NCBI RefSeq assembly: GCF_023156195.1
Contig: NZ_JAKUKA010000001.1
Span: forward strand, 868,001-932,000
DNA length: 64,000 nucleotides
Source of the DNA: Chitinophaga sedimenti
Lineage (GTDB): Bacteria; Bacteroidota; Bacteroidia; Chitinophagales; Chitinophagaceae
Direction: 5' to 3'
Shown here: piece by piece, positions 9,485-19,026 of the stretch
How positions within the stretch are numbered: position 1 is the first letter of the stretch
Layout: each line of letters opens with the position of its first letter
Notes under the pieces: model-generated
What the model was told of the DNA's origin: nothing
The model's database searches: none
The model's input: the letters and a program-made list of their open reading frames with translations, nothing else
Translations under genes and position numbers: made by a program

Positions 9485-10993
9485 TTGAATTTACAGAATT
9501 TGGTTTTGATGACAGGTTGCTGGATGGCATAGAGGCCATGCGATATGAAAAAGCAACCCCTATACAGGAGCAAGTAATACCCCCATCATAGAAGGCCGGG
9601 ACATTATGGCCTGCGCGCAAACCGGCACCGGTAAAACCGCTGCGTTCCTGCTTCCCGTTATGCATAAGCTGCTGACCGAAGATCACGATCCGCATAAGAT
9701 CAACTCCATGGTGATTGTGCCTACGAGGGAGCTGGCGGTGCAGATCTCGCAGACGCTGGAAGGTATTTCTTACTTCACGAATATCAGCTCTATAGCCGTT
9801 TACGGCGGCAGCAGCGGCGCCAACTTCGCGATTGAGAAGAAGGCCCTCGCTTCCGGCGTGGACATGGTAATTTGTACGCCTGGCCGTATGATCGCCCACC
9901 TGAACATGGGTTATGTGAAGGTAGACGCCCTGCGCTACCCGGTATTGGACGAGGCAGACCGCATGCTGGACATGGGATTCCACGACGATATCGTGAAAAT
10001 CATTTCCTACCTGCCGAAGAAGCGCCAGAACCTGCTCTTTTCCGCTACTATGCCGGACAGGATGCGCAAACTGGCGATGTCTATTCTGCATGATCCGGTA
10101 CAGGTTAACATTGCGATCAGCAAGCCGCCTGAAAAGATCCGCCAGGAAGCCTTTATCGTGTTTGAAGAACAGAAAGCCCCGCTAATCAAGGAAATCCTGC
10201 GCGAGCGCGATTTCACCAGCGTGGTGGTCTTCTGTTCGCGCAAACAGAACGTAAAGCAGCTGTGTGCTGAACTGAAACGGGCCAAACTGTCGGTAGAGCA
10301 GATTCACTCCGACCTGGAACAGGACGCACGCGAGCAGGTGCTGATGGACTTCCGCAGTAAAAAATTAAAGATCCTTGTAGCGACGGACATCCTGAGCCGC
10401 GGTATCGATATTGAAGATATTGACCTGGTCATCAACTATGATGTGCCGAACGATGGAGAGGACTATGTACACCGTATTGGTCGTACTGCCGCGCAGCGGC
10501 CGAAGGCACAGCTTATACATTTGTGAGCCCGAAGGAGCAGGGTAAGTTTCGCCGCATCGAGCAGCTGATTGGCCGCGAAGTGCCGAAGGCGCAGGTGCCG
10601 GAGAAATATGGCCCTACGCCGGAATATGGAGCGGGATCAGGCAAGCGCAGCTCTGGCCGCGGCGGCAAAGGCGGCGGCAGGCACCAGGGTGGCGGCCAGC
10701 GCCAGGGCAACAGGCCCCAGGGCCCGCGTCCGGAAGGCGGCAATGGAGAAGGCGGCCAGCGCCAGGGCAATCGCCCGCATGGGCAGCGTAACGGCAATCG
10801 CCCGCACGGTCCACGTCCGGAGGGTGCTAATGTAGAAGGTGGGCAGCGTCCACGGCCCGAAGGCGGCGAAGGCCAGCCACAGGGTGAAAACGCGAACAAG
10901 CACCGCCGCAACAACAATAACCGCCGGAGAGAAGGAGGGCCAAGGCCCGAACGTCCCGAAGGTGGACAGGAACAAAAACAACCACAGGAATAA
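9485..10993 (+). CDS. DEAD-box RNA helicase (RhlE type) with low-complexity tail (frame breaks)
   Basis: ATP-dependent RNA helicase. Visible motifs: Q motif region (A-T-P-I-Q-E-Q-V), Walker A A-Q-T-G-T-G-K-T, P-T-R-E-L-A, D-E-A-D, S-A-T, and the C-terminal H-R-I-G-R-T-A-R. After the helicase core comes a tail of about 130 residues rich in Gly, Arg, Gln, Asn and Pro with repeated G-G-Q-R-Q-G-N-R-P-H/Q-G units, expected to bind RNA. Two breaks are clear: 9580-9584 (C5 should be C6) and 10489-10490 (CC should be CCC). The start is also damaged. A start near 9485 (TTG, or a lost ATG) followed by T3 read as T4 gives the usual M-N-F-T-E-F-G-F opening, so the 5' boundary is approximate. Confidence 0.88.
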
Positions 10994-11001
10994 ATGATAT
11001 C

Positions 11002-11036
11002 ATGCCGGCACATCCAGTTGCCGGCATTTTCTTTTA
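11002..11036 (+). terminator. Rho-independent terminator after the helicase gene
   Basis: Perfect 9-bp stem ATGCCGGCA / TGCCGGCAT with an 8-base loop, followed by TTTTCTTTT. It sits 8 bases after the helicase stop codon. Confidence 0.85.
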
Positions 11037-11134
11037 ATGCCCCGAGCTTTTACACGCTACTCCCCGGAAATATTTTCCCCGCCCTGTAAGTTTTTCCCTC
11101 CTTCCGCAACTAATAATATAACTTTTTAACCGAT

Positions 11135-11608
11135 ATGGAATTTGAACAACTGTTAGCGGAATTTCAGGGAATCATTCATAAGGTATGTCGCCTTTACCGC
11201 GACACACCTGCCGATCGCGAAGACCTTTTCCAGGAAATCGCGTACCAGCTGTGGCGTGCCTACCCGAACTACCGCCACGAAGCCGCGCCAACGACCTGGA
11301 TTTACCGTATTGCGCTTAACACCGCGCTGGCAGCTTTTCGCCGGAAGCGGCCCGACCTTCGTTATCCAGGCGAGATGCCGGACAGGCCCGCCGATGTGAC
11401 GAATGACGAACAGGAGCACCGCCGGGAGTTATTCTGGCGGGCGTTGCGGCAGTTGCCAGATGGAGAAAAAGCGCTCATGATGCTATACCTCGAAGACCTG
11501 AGTTACCAGGAAATCGCCGCGGTGACCGGTATTTCTGAAAATAACGTAGGCGTTAAACTGAACAGAATAAAAACAAAACTTAAAAACCTTCTCAATGGAC
11601 GAATTTAA
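11135..11608 (+). CDS. ECF-type RNA polymerase sigma-70 factor
   Basis: 157-residue extracytoplasmic-function sigma factor. Region 2 is seen at about residues 10-70 (D-R-E-D-L-F-Q-E-I, then T-W-I-Y-R-I-A-L-N-T-A), and region 4 with its helix-turn-helix at about 105-155 (L-S-Y-Q-E-I-A-A-V-T-G-I-S-E-N-N-V-G-V-K). Regions 1 and 3 are absent, as expected. The stop overlaps the next gene by 14 bases, implying translational coupling with a membrane protein that may control it. Target promoters cannot be predicted here. Confidence 0.93.
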   Translation: MEFEQLLAEFQGIIHKVCRLYRDTPADREDLFQEIAYQLWRAYPNYRHEAAPTTWIYRIALNTALAAFRRKRPDLRYPGEMPDRPADVTNDEQEHRRELFWRALRQLPDGEKALMMLYLEDLSYQEIAAVTGISENNVGVKLNRIKTKLKNLLNGRI

Positions 11609-12122
11609 ATCCGCCTGGAACGACGCGGCAAGCGGCCTGCCCAGGCAGGCTCCGGCCTTTAAACAGCAGCCCCCTGTGGCGCGGCAAATCAAAAGACAAT
11701 TGCTCATAGAAGCTGTTGCCTGGGTCGTTTTTATCGCCGTATTCCGCGATGCGTTCGATGGCGATACTAAACCTTTGTACCTGAATATCCTGCTGGTAGC
11801 CGCCTTTTTGCTGATGTTGGTACATAACGTTACCGGCTACCTGGCCGCCCGCAACCTCGTTAACGGCCCCGACCTGCGGGCCTCGCTGGCGCGTTACGCG
11901 GAAAAGCTGCGCGTGTTCGGGATAATTTCAGTGGGCTGCCGGGCGCTGGCGATTGGGGTGTTGCTGTGGTTCTTTGCTTCGGCTATTACGTTTACTGCCA
12001 CGAAATACTGGATGCTGGCAGGTATCGTAGCGGTGGTCTTCGTGCAACTCTTCCTGTTGGGTCGCATTTGGGCGGGGCGGGTAAAAAAGGTCAGTGTAGC
12101 GTTAAAAGAAATGTCTGTATAA
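11595..12122 (+). CDS. Membrane protein coupled to the ECF sigma factor (possible anti-sigma)
   Basis: 175-residue protein with a soluble N-terminus of about 35 residues (M-D-E-F-K-S-A-W-N-D-A opening, Gln/Pro-rich) followed by four predicted membrane segments (about 36-52, 58-78, 105-127 and 133-155). Its start lies inside the sigma gene. A short cytoplasmic N-terminus plus membrane helices, encoded directly after an ECF sigma factor, is the usual layout of anti-sigma factors in this phylum. No zinc-binding anti-sigma motif is visible, so regulation of the sigma factor is inferred from context only. Confidence 0.75.
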   Translation: MDEFKSAWNDAASGLPRQAPAFKQQPPVARQIKRQLLIEAVAWVVFIAVFRDAFDGDTKPLYLNILLVAAFLLMLVHNVTGYLAARNLVNGPDLRASLARYAEKLRVFGIISVGCRALAIGVLLWFFASAITFTATKYWMLAGIVAVVFVQLFLLGRIWAGRVKKVSVALKEMSV

Positions 12123-12126
12123 AAGA

Positions 12127-12156
12127 AAAGGCCCTCTGTGGGTAGAGGGCCTTTTA
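12127..12156. terminator. Bidirectional terminator between convergent genes
   Basis: Stem AAAGGCCCTCT / AGAGGGCCTTT around a GTGGGT loop. T-rich on both sides, it serves the sigma/membrane-protein operon on the plus strand and the lipoprotein gene (stop at 12163) on the minus strand. Confidence 0.85.
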
Positions 12157-12162
12157 ATATCA

Positions 12163-13154
12163 TCAGAGTTCCAGCTTCAGGTTTAACGTTTGCCAGTTAC
12201 CGTGATAGTAACTTACTTTCGTTTTATCCACCTGCCATACTGGTATGAACATCAGTTTCGCATTGCCGGTAGCTGTTCTGGGCATCAGGCCCCAATGTTC
12301 GTAAGAGCCGGCATACGTACCCGTTTCCGTTATTTTCAGGTTGCGGTTATCTTTCAATTTAGCAGTAATCGTGTACTTGCCAACCGGTATATTCACCACC
12401 GAAAAAAGCGCCACACCTATCTTTTTGGAAATCGTAAAACTTTTTGTTTCGCCGAACAGTCCGGGGCCGTCGGGCGTCAGCGTAATCTCAATTTCTCCGT
12501 TATAGGGCAGGTAGTTCGGTACGGGAATTTCTCCCTCGTAGTTCAACTGGTAATCGAAGTGGATGGCGCCGCCGAAGTAGTTAGCGGAGTTGCCGGGTTG
12601 CTGGGCGACCTCATCGCGGTTGCCTATACCGTAAGAAGTCATCACAAAGTTCCTCACTTTGCCATCCGCAGAAGGAAAGGTAGCAATGCTCTCATCCGAG
12701 GGCAGAAGGGATACAGTGGCGCGTCCTGCGCCATAATCGATCGTGTAGCCGGCCGCAAAATAGTGGCAGGTGCCGGTTGGCAACTCCATTTCGTAATATC
12801 CATTATCATCTGTTTCGGCAGTAGCCCCCGAGTAACTGCCGCCTACCAGTGTGCCGCGCACACCGATATAAGCCCCTTTCAGCGGTTTGCCGCTAAGGTC
12901 GGCCACATACCCCCGGGCGTATCCTTTTTTGACGTCCAATTTGGGGAAAACGGGCATCCTGGGTTGGTCGTTCCCCATTACGTTGATGGCGAACTGGTCG
13001 CCGTTAAGGCTAAAGGTAGTATTGCCGTTTACAACGGGAAGGGGTGGTTGCTGGCCCCAGACGGCGCCGCCGCCGCCGGCAGGGTCCTTCTTGTCTTCGT
13101 TTTTGAACAGGCGGTTAACAGCAACATGGCCATCAGTAAGTGTTTGCATTTCAT
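12163..13154 (-). CDS. Lipoprotein with carboxypeptidase-like regulatory domain (one frame break)
   Basis: Surface or periplasmic lipoprotein of about 330 residues. The true start is the ATG at 13154, which gives M-K-C-K-H-L-L-M-A-M-L-L-L-T-A-C-S, a clear lipobox. It is out of frame with the rest because A5 (T5 at 13100-13104 on the plus strand) should be A6. The body contains a carboxypeptidase-D-like beta-sandwich (G-Y-V-A-D-L-S-G-K-P-L-K-G-A-Y-I-G-V, then D-N-G-Y-Y-E-M-E-L-P) and a C-terminal beta-rich part. Such domains are common in Bacteroidota surface proteins and are not enzymes by themselves. It stands alone; function unknown. Confidence 0.8.
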
Positions 13155-13370
13155 AGCTTGTATTTTGGAGTTGCAAGGTAATACGGCGGCTGGGCAATAT
13201 TCAGGGCCGGCGACAGATGCATGGAGAGTACATGTACAAGCAGTAAAAAGGGGGACGAATGGCGTTGGTCGACAAAAGCTGTTTTAGAACCAGTCCCATC
13301 CAAAAACTTAACATTGGATGAGCCGCATTAGTGTTAATTTTATATTATCAAATTGTAAACAAGCTAAGAT

Positions 13371-13688
13371 ATGTCTGATAACAAAGAAACCCGTAAAAAG
13401 GTAGCCTCATTACTCGAAACCGCATTAACAGGATGGAAGGAAGAATTGGGAGAGAAGAAGTTCGCCAAACGCATTGAAAAAGCCGCTAAGCTGTTTACCG
13501 AAGGGATGCACGACGAAAAAGCGCAGAAAACCGAAAAGCCTAAAAAGGAAAAGGCAGCCCCGGCTGAAAAAGCGCCCAAAGCTGAAAAAGCAGTGAACGC
13601 ACCCAAAGCAAAAGCTAAAGTAACTGCAAAGCCGAAAGTGGCAAAGAAAGCGGCCGCTAAAAAGAAGGCGAAGCCAGCCGCCAGATAA
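13371..13688 (+). CDS. Histone H1-like Lys/Ala-rich protein
   Basis: 105-residue basic protein. Residues 1-45 form a predicted amphipathic helical domain (T-R-K-K-V-A-S-L-L-E-T-A-L); residues 50-105 are almost entirely Lys, Ala and Pro in A-K-A-K and P-K-K-E-K patterns, ending K-A-K-P-A-A-R. The tail resembles eukaryotic H1 and bacterial Hc1-like proteins, suggesting nonspecific DNA or RNA binding and nucleoid compaction. It is transcribed alone, divergent from the lipoprotein gene and convergent with 13692-14114 with only 3 bases between them. Assignment rests on composition, not on a conserved fold. Confidence 0.8.
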   Translation: MSDNKETRKKVASLLETALTGWKEELGEKKFAKRIEKAAKLFTEGMHDEKAQKTEKPKKEKAAPAEKAPKAEKAVNAPKAKAKVTAKPKVAKKAAAKKKAKPAAR

Positions 13689-13691
13689 CCA

Positions 13692-14114
13692 CTACGATAA
13701 ACGACCAACGACCTCGAACAGCTCCTCGGAAAGGGCTTTGTTCACCCTTGCCAGCTGTTCGCGGCTACAGTCGATATACCCCAACTCGAAAAAGGTCTGC
13801 CAGGTCATGTCGGCGTCTTCACCGCCAAGGGTAGTGCCATCGAGAAAATTCACCGTAATATGATCGCCCGTAGGCTCCAGCTCGAACTTACCCCTGTTGT
13901 TATACAGGTAACGCACCAGTGCGCTGTCTATTAAAAAACTAATCGCCTGACGTGGGCCCAGCCGGTACAACTTCTCAAATAACATGTAGCAGATAAACGC
14001 TTCCGGCAGTTTCATCTGTTGCGCCACGCTGCGGCACACTGCATTGAAGTCAACTCCGCCCTTTTGATCATGATGAAAAATGAAGGTATCTGTGCCTGAA
14101 GAAATTGTGGTCAT
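13692..14114 (-). CDS. Hypothetical protein, 140 aa
   Basis: Soluble protein with no signal peptide or membrane segment. The central part is helical (C-R-S-V-A-Q-Q-M-K-L-P-E-A-F-I-C-Y-M-L-F), followed by a beta hairpin (F-E-L-E-P-T-G-D-H-I-T-V-N-F-L-D-G-T) and an acidic C-terminus. I recognise no catalytic motif. Intact frame and an AT-rich upstream interval (14115-14220) support a real gene. It does not appear to be in an operon. Function unknown. Confidence 0.6.
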   Translation of the reverse strand: MTTISSGTDTFIFHHDQKGGVDFNAVCRSVAQQMKLPEAFICYMLFEKLYRLGPRQAISFLIDSALVRYLYNNRGKFELEPTGDHITVNFLDGTTLGGEDADMTWQTFFELGYIDCSREQLARVNKALSEELFEVVGRLS

Positions 14115-14220
14115 AAATGGTCTGAATTGATGGCTCTCGAATGCTTAGGTAATAACCATAACAAATTAAACTATTTATTACTTCCAATGGTTAACGGTAT
14201 GTTATTGTAACATATTAGTT

Positions 14221-14856
14221 TCACGTTGTCGCACCACATTTTTCAAAGAAGAGGCGGATCAAATTTACGGATGCATGCTGTAACGCGCTGCGTCCGCGGG
14301 TGGAGGGTTCGGTGCTGATTTGCCGGATCAGGCTGATTTCATCTTCCCCGATGACGCAGGGCCCCACTTGCAGAAATGCCCCCATGGTTTGCTGGGCCGC
14401 GTCCACTTCCGGCCTGATGCGCGGGTACGATTCGAACAATTGCTGCCATACGATAAAAGAGGGGTCGATCTGTACGAATGTATAATGCCCGGGTGATAAG
14501 GTAATCTCGTAATTGATGTTCCGCAGGTACAACAACGAGGTTTCTCCCTGCCGGAAGGTATGCGTATAGCCATGCAGTTCGAACTTCATATTATTCTCCA
14601 GCATATAGTGAAAAGAGGTGGCCGGAACATCCGGGTAAAATTCAAATTGCGTGGTCTGTTCCACGGTAAGGTCGAAATGCCAGAACATCATATTTGACAG
14701 GCTTACTCGTTGTATGAGCAGTTTTCCAAAAGGAACGGGCGGCAGAAAGGCCTGTGCATTGGGAATCAGTTTGTCGTGGAGTTGCTCCCTTAGTTGCGGG
14801 TCTCTGAGCTGATATAGGTGCTGTAGTTTATTACATTGTCGTATCCTGAAATTCAT
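14221..14856 (-). CDS. AraC-type cupin sensor domain protein lacking the DNA-binding domain
   Basis: About 211 residues from the ATG at 14856; the open frame extends in-frame to 14931, but those 25 residues look untypical. The protein resembles the N-terminal, ligand-sensing part of Chitinophagaceae AraC-family regulators (F-E-F-Y-P-D-V-P-A-T-S-F-H-Y, then G-E-T-S-L-L-Y-L-R and G-H-Y-T-F-V-Q-I-D-P). The usual C-terminal pair of helix-turn-helix motifs is missing, and the 106 bases downstream encode nothing similar in any frame. It is divergent from the TonB receptor gene. It could be a stand-alone sensor or a truncated regulator; the family placement is tentative. Confidence 0.55.
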   Translation of the reverse strand: MNFRIRQCNKLQHLYQLRDPQLREQLHDKLIPNAQAFLPPVPFGKLLIQRVSLSNMMFWHFDLTVEQTTQFEFYPDVPATSFHYMLENNMKFELHGYTHTFRQGETSLLYLRNINYEITLSPGHYTFVQIDPSFIVWQQLFESYPRIRPEVDAAQQTMGAFLQVGPCVIGEDEISLIRQISTEPSTRGRSALQHASVNLIRLFFEKCGATT

Positions 14857-15085
14857 GAAACGGAGGCAGGTTAGTGTGATTGAGTGATGTCTTAAGCGCT
14901 GATCAGGGGGTATAACAGTAATGAATGGCAATCCCGCAATATTAGGCCACAGGGCTGCATTATTGCAGCATATCAGCAGTAGCGTTAATAATTCGGAAAC
15001 AAATTCTTAATGTTTACTTAATGTTTTTCGTTGGGGGATAGGTCTGCAGTAGCTAATCTTGCACCTCAAACTATATTCTCCTGAT

Positions 15086-17899
15086 ATGCGCAAACTTTTA
15101 CTCTTCGTGTTGATGTTCATTTGCAGCGTCAGCGCCTTTGCCCAGATTGGCCCGGTAACCGGTACGGTTACCGATAAGGGACAGCACCTGTCGCTCCCGG
15201 GCGCCACACTGAAGTTAACCCCAGGCAACCATTACACCATATCCAACCAGTTCGGTAAGTTCGAGTTCCTGAAAGTGCCTGTAGGCGACTACACGCTGAC
15301 TGTTACGTACCTCGGTTATCAGACCGCGTCGCAATCAGTATCGGTAAAAGCCAATGAAGCTGCCTCCGTGAAAATCGCCCTCGAAAGCGGCGGCGTTTCC
15401 GGTAAAGAGGTAGTGGTAATGGGCGACCGTCTTCGTGGCCAGGCGAAGGCCCTGAACCAGCAAAAGAACAAACCCAATATTACCAACATCGTGTCTGCCG
15501 ACCAGATCGGCCGCTTCCCGGACGCCAACATCGGCGACGCCATTAAACGTATTCCCGGTGTTACGATGCAGAACGACCAGGGTGAAGCCCGTAACATTAT
15601 CATTCGCGGTCTTGCGCCGGAGCTGAATTCCGTGACGCTTAATGGCGACCGTATCCCTTCTGCCGAAGGTGATAACCGCCGTGTGCAGATGGACCTGATC
15701 CCTTCAGACATGGTACAGACCATCGAGGTAAATAAAACCCTCACACCGGATATGGACGCTGATGCGATCGGCGGTTCCGTAAACCTGGTAACGCGCGCGG
15801 CGCCGACCGGTCCGCGTGTTTCTGCAACGCTGTCCGGCGGTTACAACCCGATCCGTGAAAAAGCGTTGTACACCGGTTCCCCTGGTACTGGGCAACCGTT
15901 TCTTGAATAATAAACTGGGAGCTGTATTAAGCGCATCTTACAATAATAACGACTACGGCTCCGACGATATGGAGGCTACCTGGGCAAAAGACGATGCCGG
16001 TAATACCTGGGTGGAAGAAGCGGAAGTACGTACCTATAACGTACAACGTATTCGCCGCAGCGGCTCGCTGGCGCTGGATTACCAGTTCAACGCCCGCAAC
16101 GTGATCTTCGCCAACGCTATGTATAACTGGCGTGATGACCGCGAAAACCGGTTCCGCCTGCGTTATAAGGACATTGAGCCTGCCTACGACGCGAACGGGA
16201 ACATCACCGGTTATACCGGCACTGTTACCCGCGAAACCAAAGGGGGTATCGAAAATAATCGCAACAAAGGTCGCAGGCTTGAAGATCAGCGCGTACAAAA
16301 CTACTCCCTGCGAGGCGAGCACCTGCTGGGCAGCAAAGTAAACATGGACTGGGCTGCAGCTTTCTCTACCGCGAAAGAAGACCGTCCGAACGAACGTTAC
16401 GTAGAATATGAACTCGAAGACCAGCCCCTGACGCTGGACCTGGCTAATCCACGCTTCCCGATGGCCAGCGCGCCCGGTGCAGCCAATGCGGATTATTCCC
16501 TGAATGCTATTTCAGAGAACCACGATTTTACCCGCGAAAATGAATTGGGACTGAAACTCAACTTCCGCGTACCATTGTCAATGGTTCCCGGCCAGAAAGG
16601 CCGCCTGCGCTTCGGTGCACGCCTGCGCCTGAAAGATAAAAAACGTGAGAACAACTATTTCGAATACGAGCCGTTGAATGAACTGCCGGCCTTTGGCAGC
16701 GCAGCGACTTCTTTCGCTATCAACAGCCGCTACGAGCCGGGCGCCAAATATGACAACCGCGGTGCTTTCATCAGGAAAGAGTATCTCGGTAGCCTGAAAC
16801 TTAATGATGGTACACTGTTCGAGCAAAAAGACGAACCGAAGGAATACCGGCTGTTAACTTTAAGGCAAAAGAAACCATCACCGCCGGTTACGTGCGTTTC
16901 GACCAGGACCTGACCAGCAACCTGTCTATGATCGCAGGTGTTCGTTTCGAAAACACCAGCATTGATTACACCGGGAACGTGGTAGAAAACGAAGAAGACT
17001 TCGCAGGTGAACGCACGATTACCAACAGCTACCTGAACGTGCTGCCAGGCCTGACTTTCAAGTATAATGTGAACGATGATCTTGTGCTGCGCGCCGCAGC
17101 TACTACGGCTATCGCCCGTCCTAACTACTACGACCTTGCGCCGTATGTAAGCACCGTGGCCGATGATGAGGAATTGTCTGCCGGTAACCCCAACCTGAAA
17201 GCGGCTTACGCGTGGAACTTCGACGTGATGGGCGAATACTATTTCAAATCTGTAGGTATTCTTTCCGGTGGCGTGTTCTACAAAAACGTTAAAGACTTTA
17301 TCTACGTATACCGCGATCAGCAGTACACGACCGCTAAATATGCGGCCGAATACCCCGATCTGGCCAACCCGATCCCTGCGGGTGACAACTGGGTGTACAA
17401 ACAATCCCGTAACGGCGATAATGTAAAAGTATATGGCTTTGAAGTAGCGCTGCAACGTCAGCTCGACTTCCTGCCAGGCGCGCTGAAAGGTTTGGGTGTG
17501 TACGCCAACTATACTTACACGAAATCTAAAGCAGACGGAGTATACAATGCAGACGGTGATAAACGTACCAACGTCACCCTGCCAGGCACTGCGCCGCATA
17601 TGTTCAACGTATCCCTGTCGTTCGAGAACAAACGCTTCACCGCGCGTGTTTCCGGCAACTACGCCGCCGCTTACCTCGACGAACTGGGTGGCGATGACTT
17701 CAGCGACCGATACTACGATAAACAATTTTTTCTCGACGCAAACGCATCTTACAAAATTGCCAATCACTGGCGTATTTTCGCGGAAGCGAATAATCTGACC
17801 AATCAGGCACTGCGTTATTACCGGGGTATTTCTTCCCGCACCATGCAGGATGAGTACTATCGCCCCCGTTACAACTTCGGGGTGAAATTTGACTTATAA
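15086..17899 (+). CDS. TonB-dependent receptor with carboxypeptidase-like N-domain (two frame breaks)
   Basis: Outer-membrane TonB-dependent transporter, 937 residues after repair. A signal peptide (residues 1-21, S-A-F-A-Q) precedes a carboxypeptidase-like regulatory domain (about 25-105), then the plug (I-G-R-F-P-D-A-N-I-G-D-A-I-K-R-I-P-G-V, I-I-I-R-G-L) and the beta-barrel ending N-F-G-V-K-F-D-L. Breaks: CCCC at 15879-15882 should be CCC (the one clear insertion in this window), and CC at 16847-16848 should be CCC. The phytase gene begins 10 bases after the stop, so the receptor probably imports phytate or a breakdown product. No SusD partner follows. Confidence 0.92.
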
Positions 17900-17909
17900 T
17901 ATCAACTGA

Positions 17910-18943
17910 ATGTTTAGCATACAATTCAAGCACGCAGCCTGCCTCGCCACGCTGGCGCTGGCGGCCTGCGGCGAAAAGAAACTGCCGGTACATGCAGATG
18001 CAATTAAACCGGTAGTGGTCACGGCGCCTACAAAATTCGATACCGACGATCCGGCGATCTGGATCAACAGCGCGGATACCGCGCACAGCCTGGTGGTGGG
18101 CACCGATAAGAACACGAACGGCGGACTGTATACGTTTAATCTCGATGGTAAAATACAGCACAGCGTTCCCCTGAAACGTCCTAACAACGTAGATCTTACT
18201 TACGGATTTATGTTGAATGGCGTGCCGGTAGATATTGCCGTGGTAACAGAGCGCGAAGCCAATAAAATCCGCATCTTCAGCCTGCCCGACCTGAAGCCGC
18301 TCGATAATGGCGGCATCCCGGTATTCGAAGGCGAAAAAGACCGCGATCCAATGGGAATTGCTGTTTATACCCGTCCTTCCGACTCGGCCATGTTTGCGAT
18401 CGTTGGCCGCAAATCCGGTCCTGCACAGGGTTATCTGTGGCAGTATCGGTTGGAAGACGCTGGCAATGGTACGATCAGGGCAAACCTGGTACGCAAATTC
18501 GGCGCCTACAGCGGCAAAAAGGAGATTGAGGCTATTGCTGTAGACAATGAACTCGGCTTCGTATACTACTCCGACGAAACCCAGGGTGTACGTAAGTATT
18601 ACGCCAATCCCGGTAACGACCGGGAGCTGGGTATGTTCGCAAAAGAGGGATTCGCTTCCGACCACGAAGGGATTTCTATTTACAAAACGAGCGACAGCAC
18701 CGGTTATATCCTCGTATCGAATCAGCAGAACAATACGTTCGAAGTGTTTACGCGCGAAGGCAAAAACGTGAAAGTGGCTACCATCCCGGTTGCTACCGAC
18801 GAAAGCGATGGTTCCGACGTAACGTCGCTGCCGCTCGGTCCCAGATTTCCGAAAGGAATGTTTGTGGCGATGAGCAACGGCAAAGTGTTTCATTACTACG
18901 ACTGGCGCGACATCCAACAGCGAATCGACGCGCAGAAAAATAA
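17910..18943 (+). CDS. Beta-propeller 3-phytase lipoprotein (frame break near end)
   Basis: Beta-propeller phytase family enzyme, which removes phosphate from myo-inositol hexakisphosphate with calcium. The lipobox L-A-L-A-A-C near residue 20 makes it a lipoprotein. Family motifs: T-D-D-P-A-I-W near residue 45, G-T-D-K-N-T-N-G-G-L, G-K-K-E-I-E-A-I-A-V-D, Y-Y-S-D-E and D-H-E-G-I-S-I-Y. As written the frame runs to 18998, straight through a terminator hairpin. If A5 at 18936-18940 is A6, the stop is TAA at 18941-18943, just before the hairpin, giving 344 residues. Cotranscribed with the TonB receptor. Confidence 0.93.
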
Positions 18944-18948
18944 CGGGA

Positions 18949-18983
18949 AGGCAGAAGCACACAGCTTCTGCCTTTTGTTTTTA
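18949..18983 (+). terminator. Terminator after the phytase gene
   Basis: Stem AGGCAGAAGC / GCTTCTGCCT with a short ACACA loop, followed by TTTGTTTTT. It separates the phytate pair from the ethanolamine genes. Its position inside the uncorrected phytase frame argues for a lost base upstream. Confidence 0.85.
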
Positions 18984-19026
18984 AAGGGATTTGAGTAAAT
19001 TAACAACACATCAACCAAATATCTCA

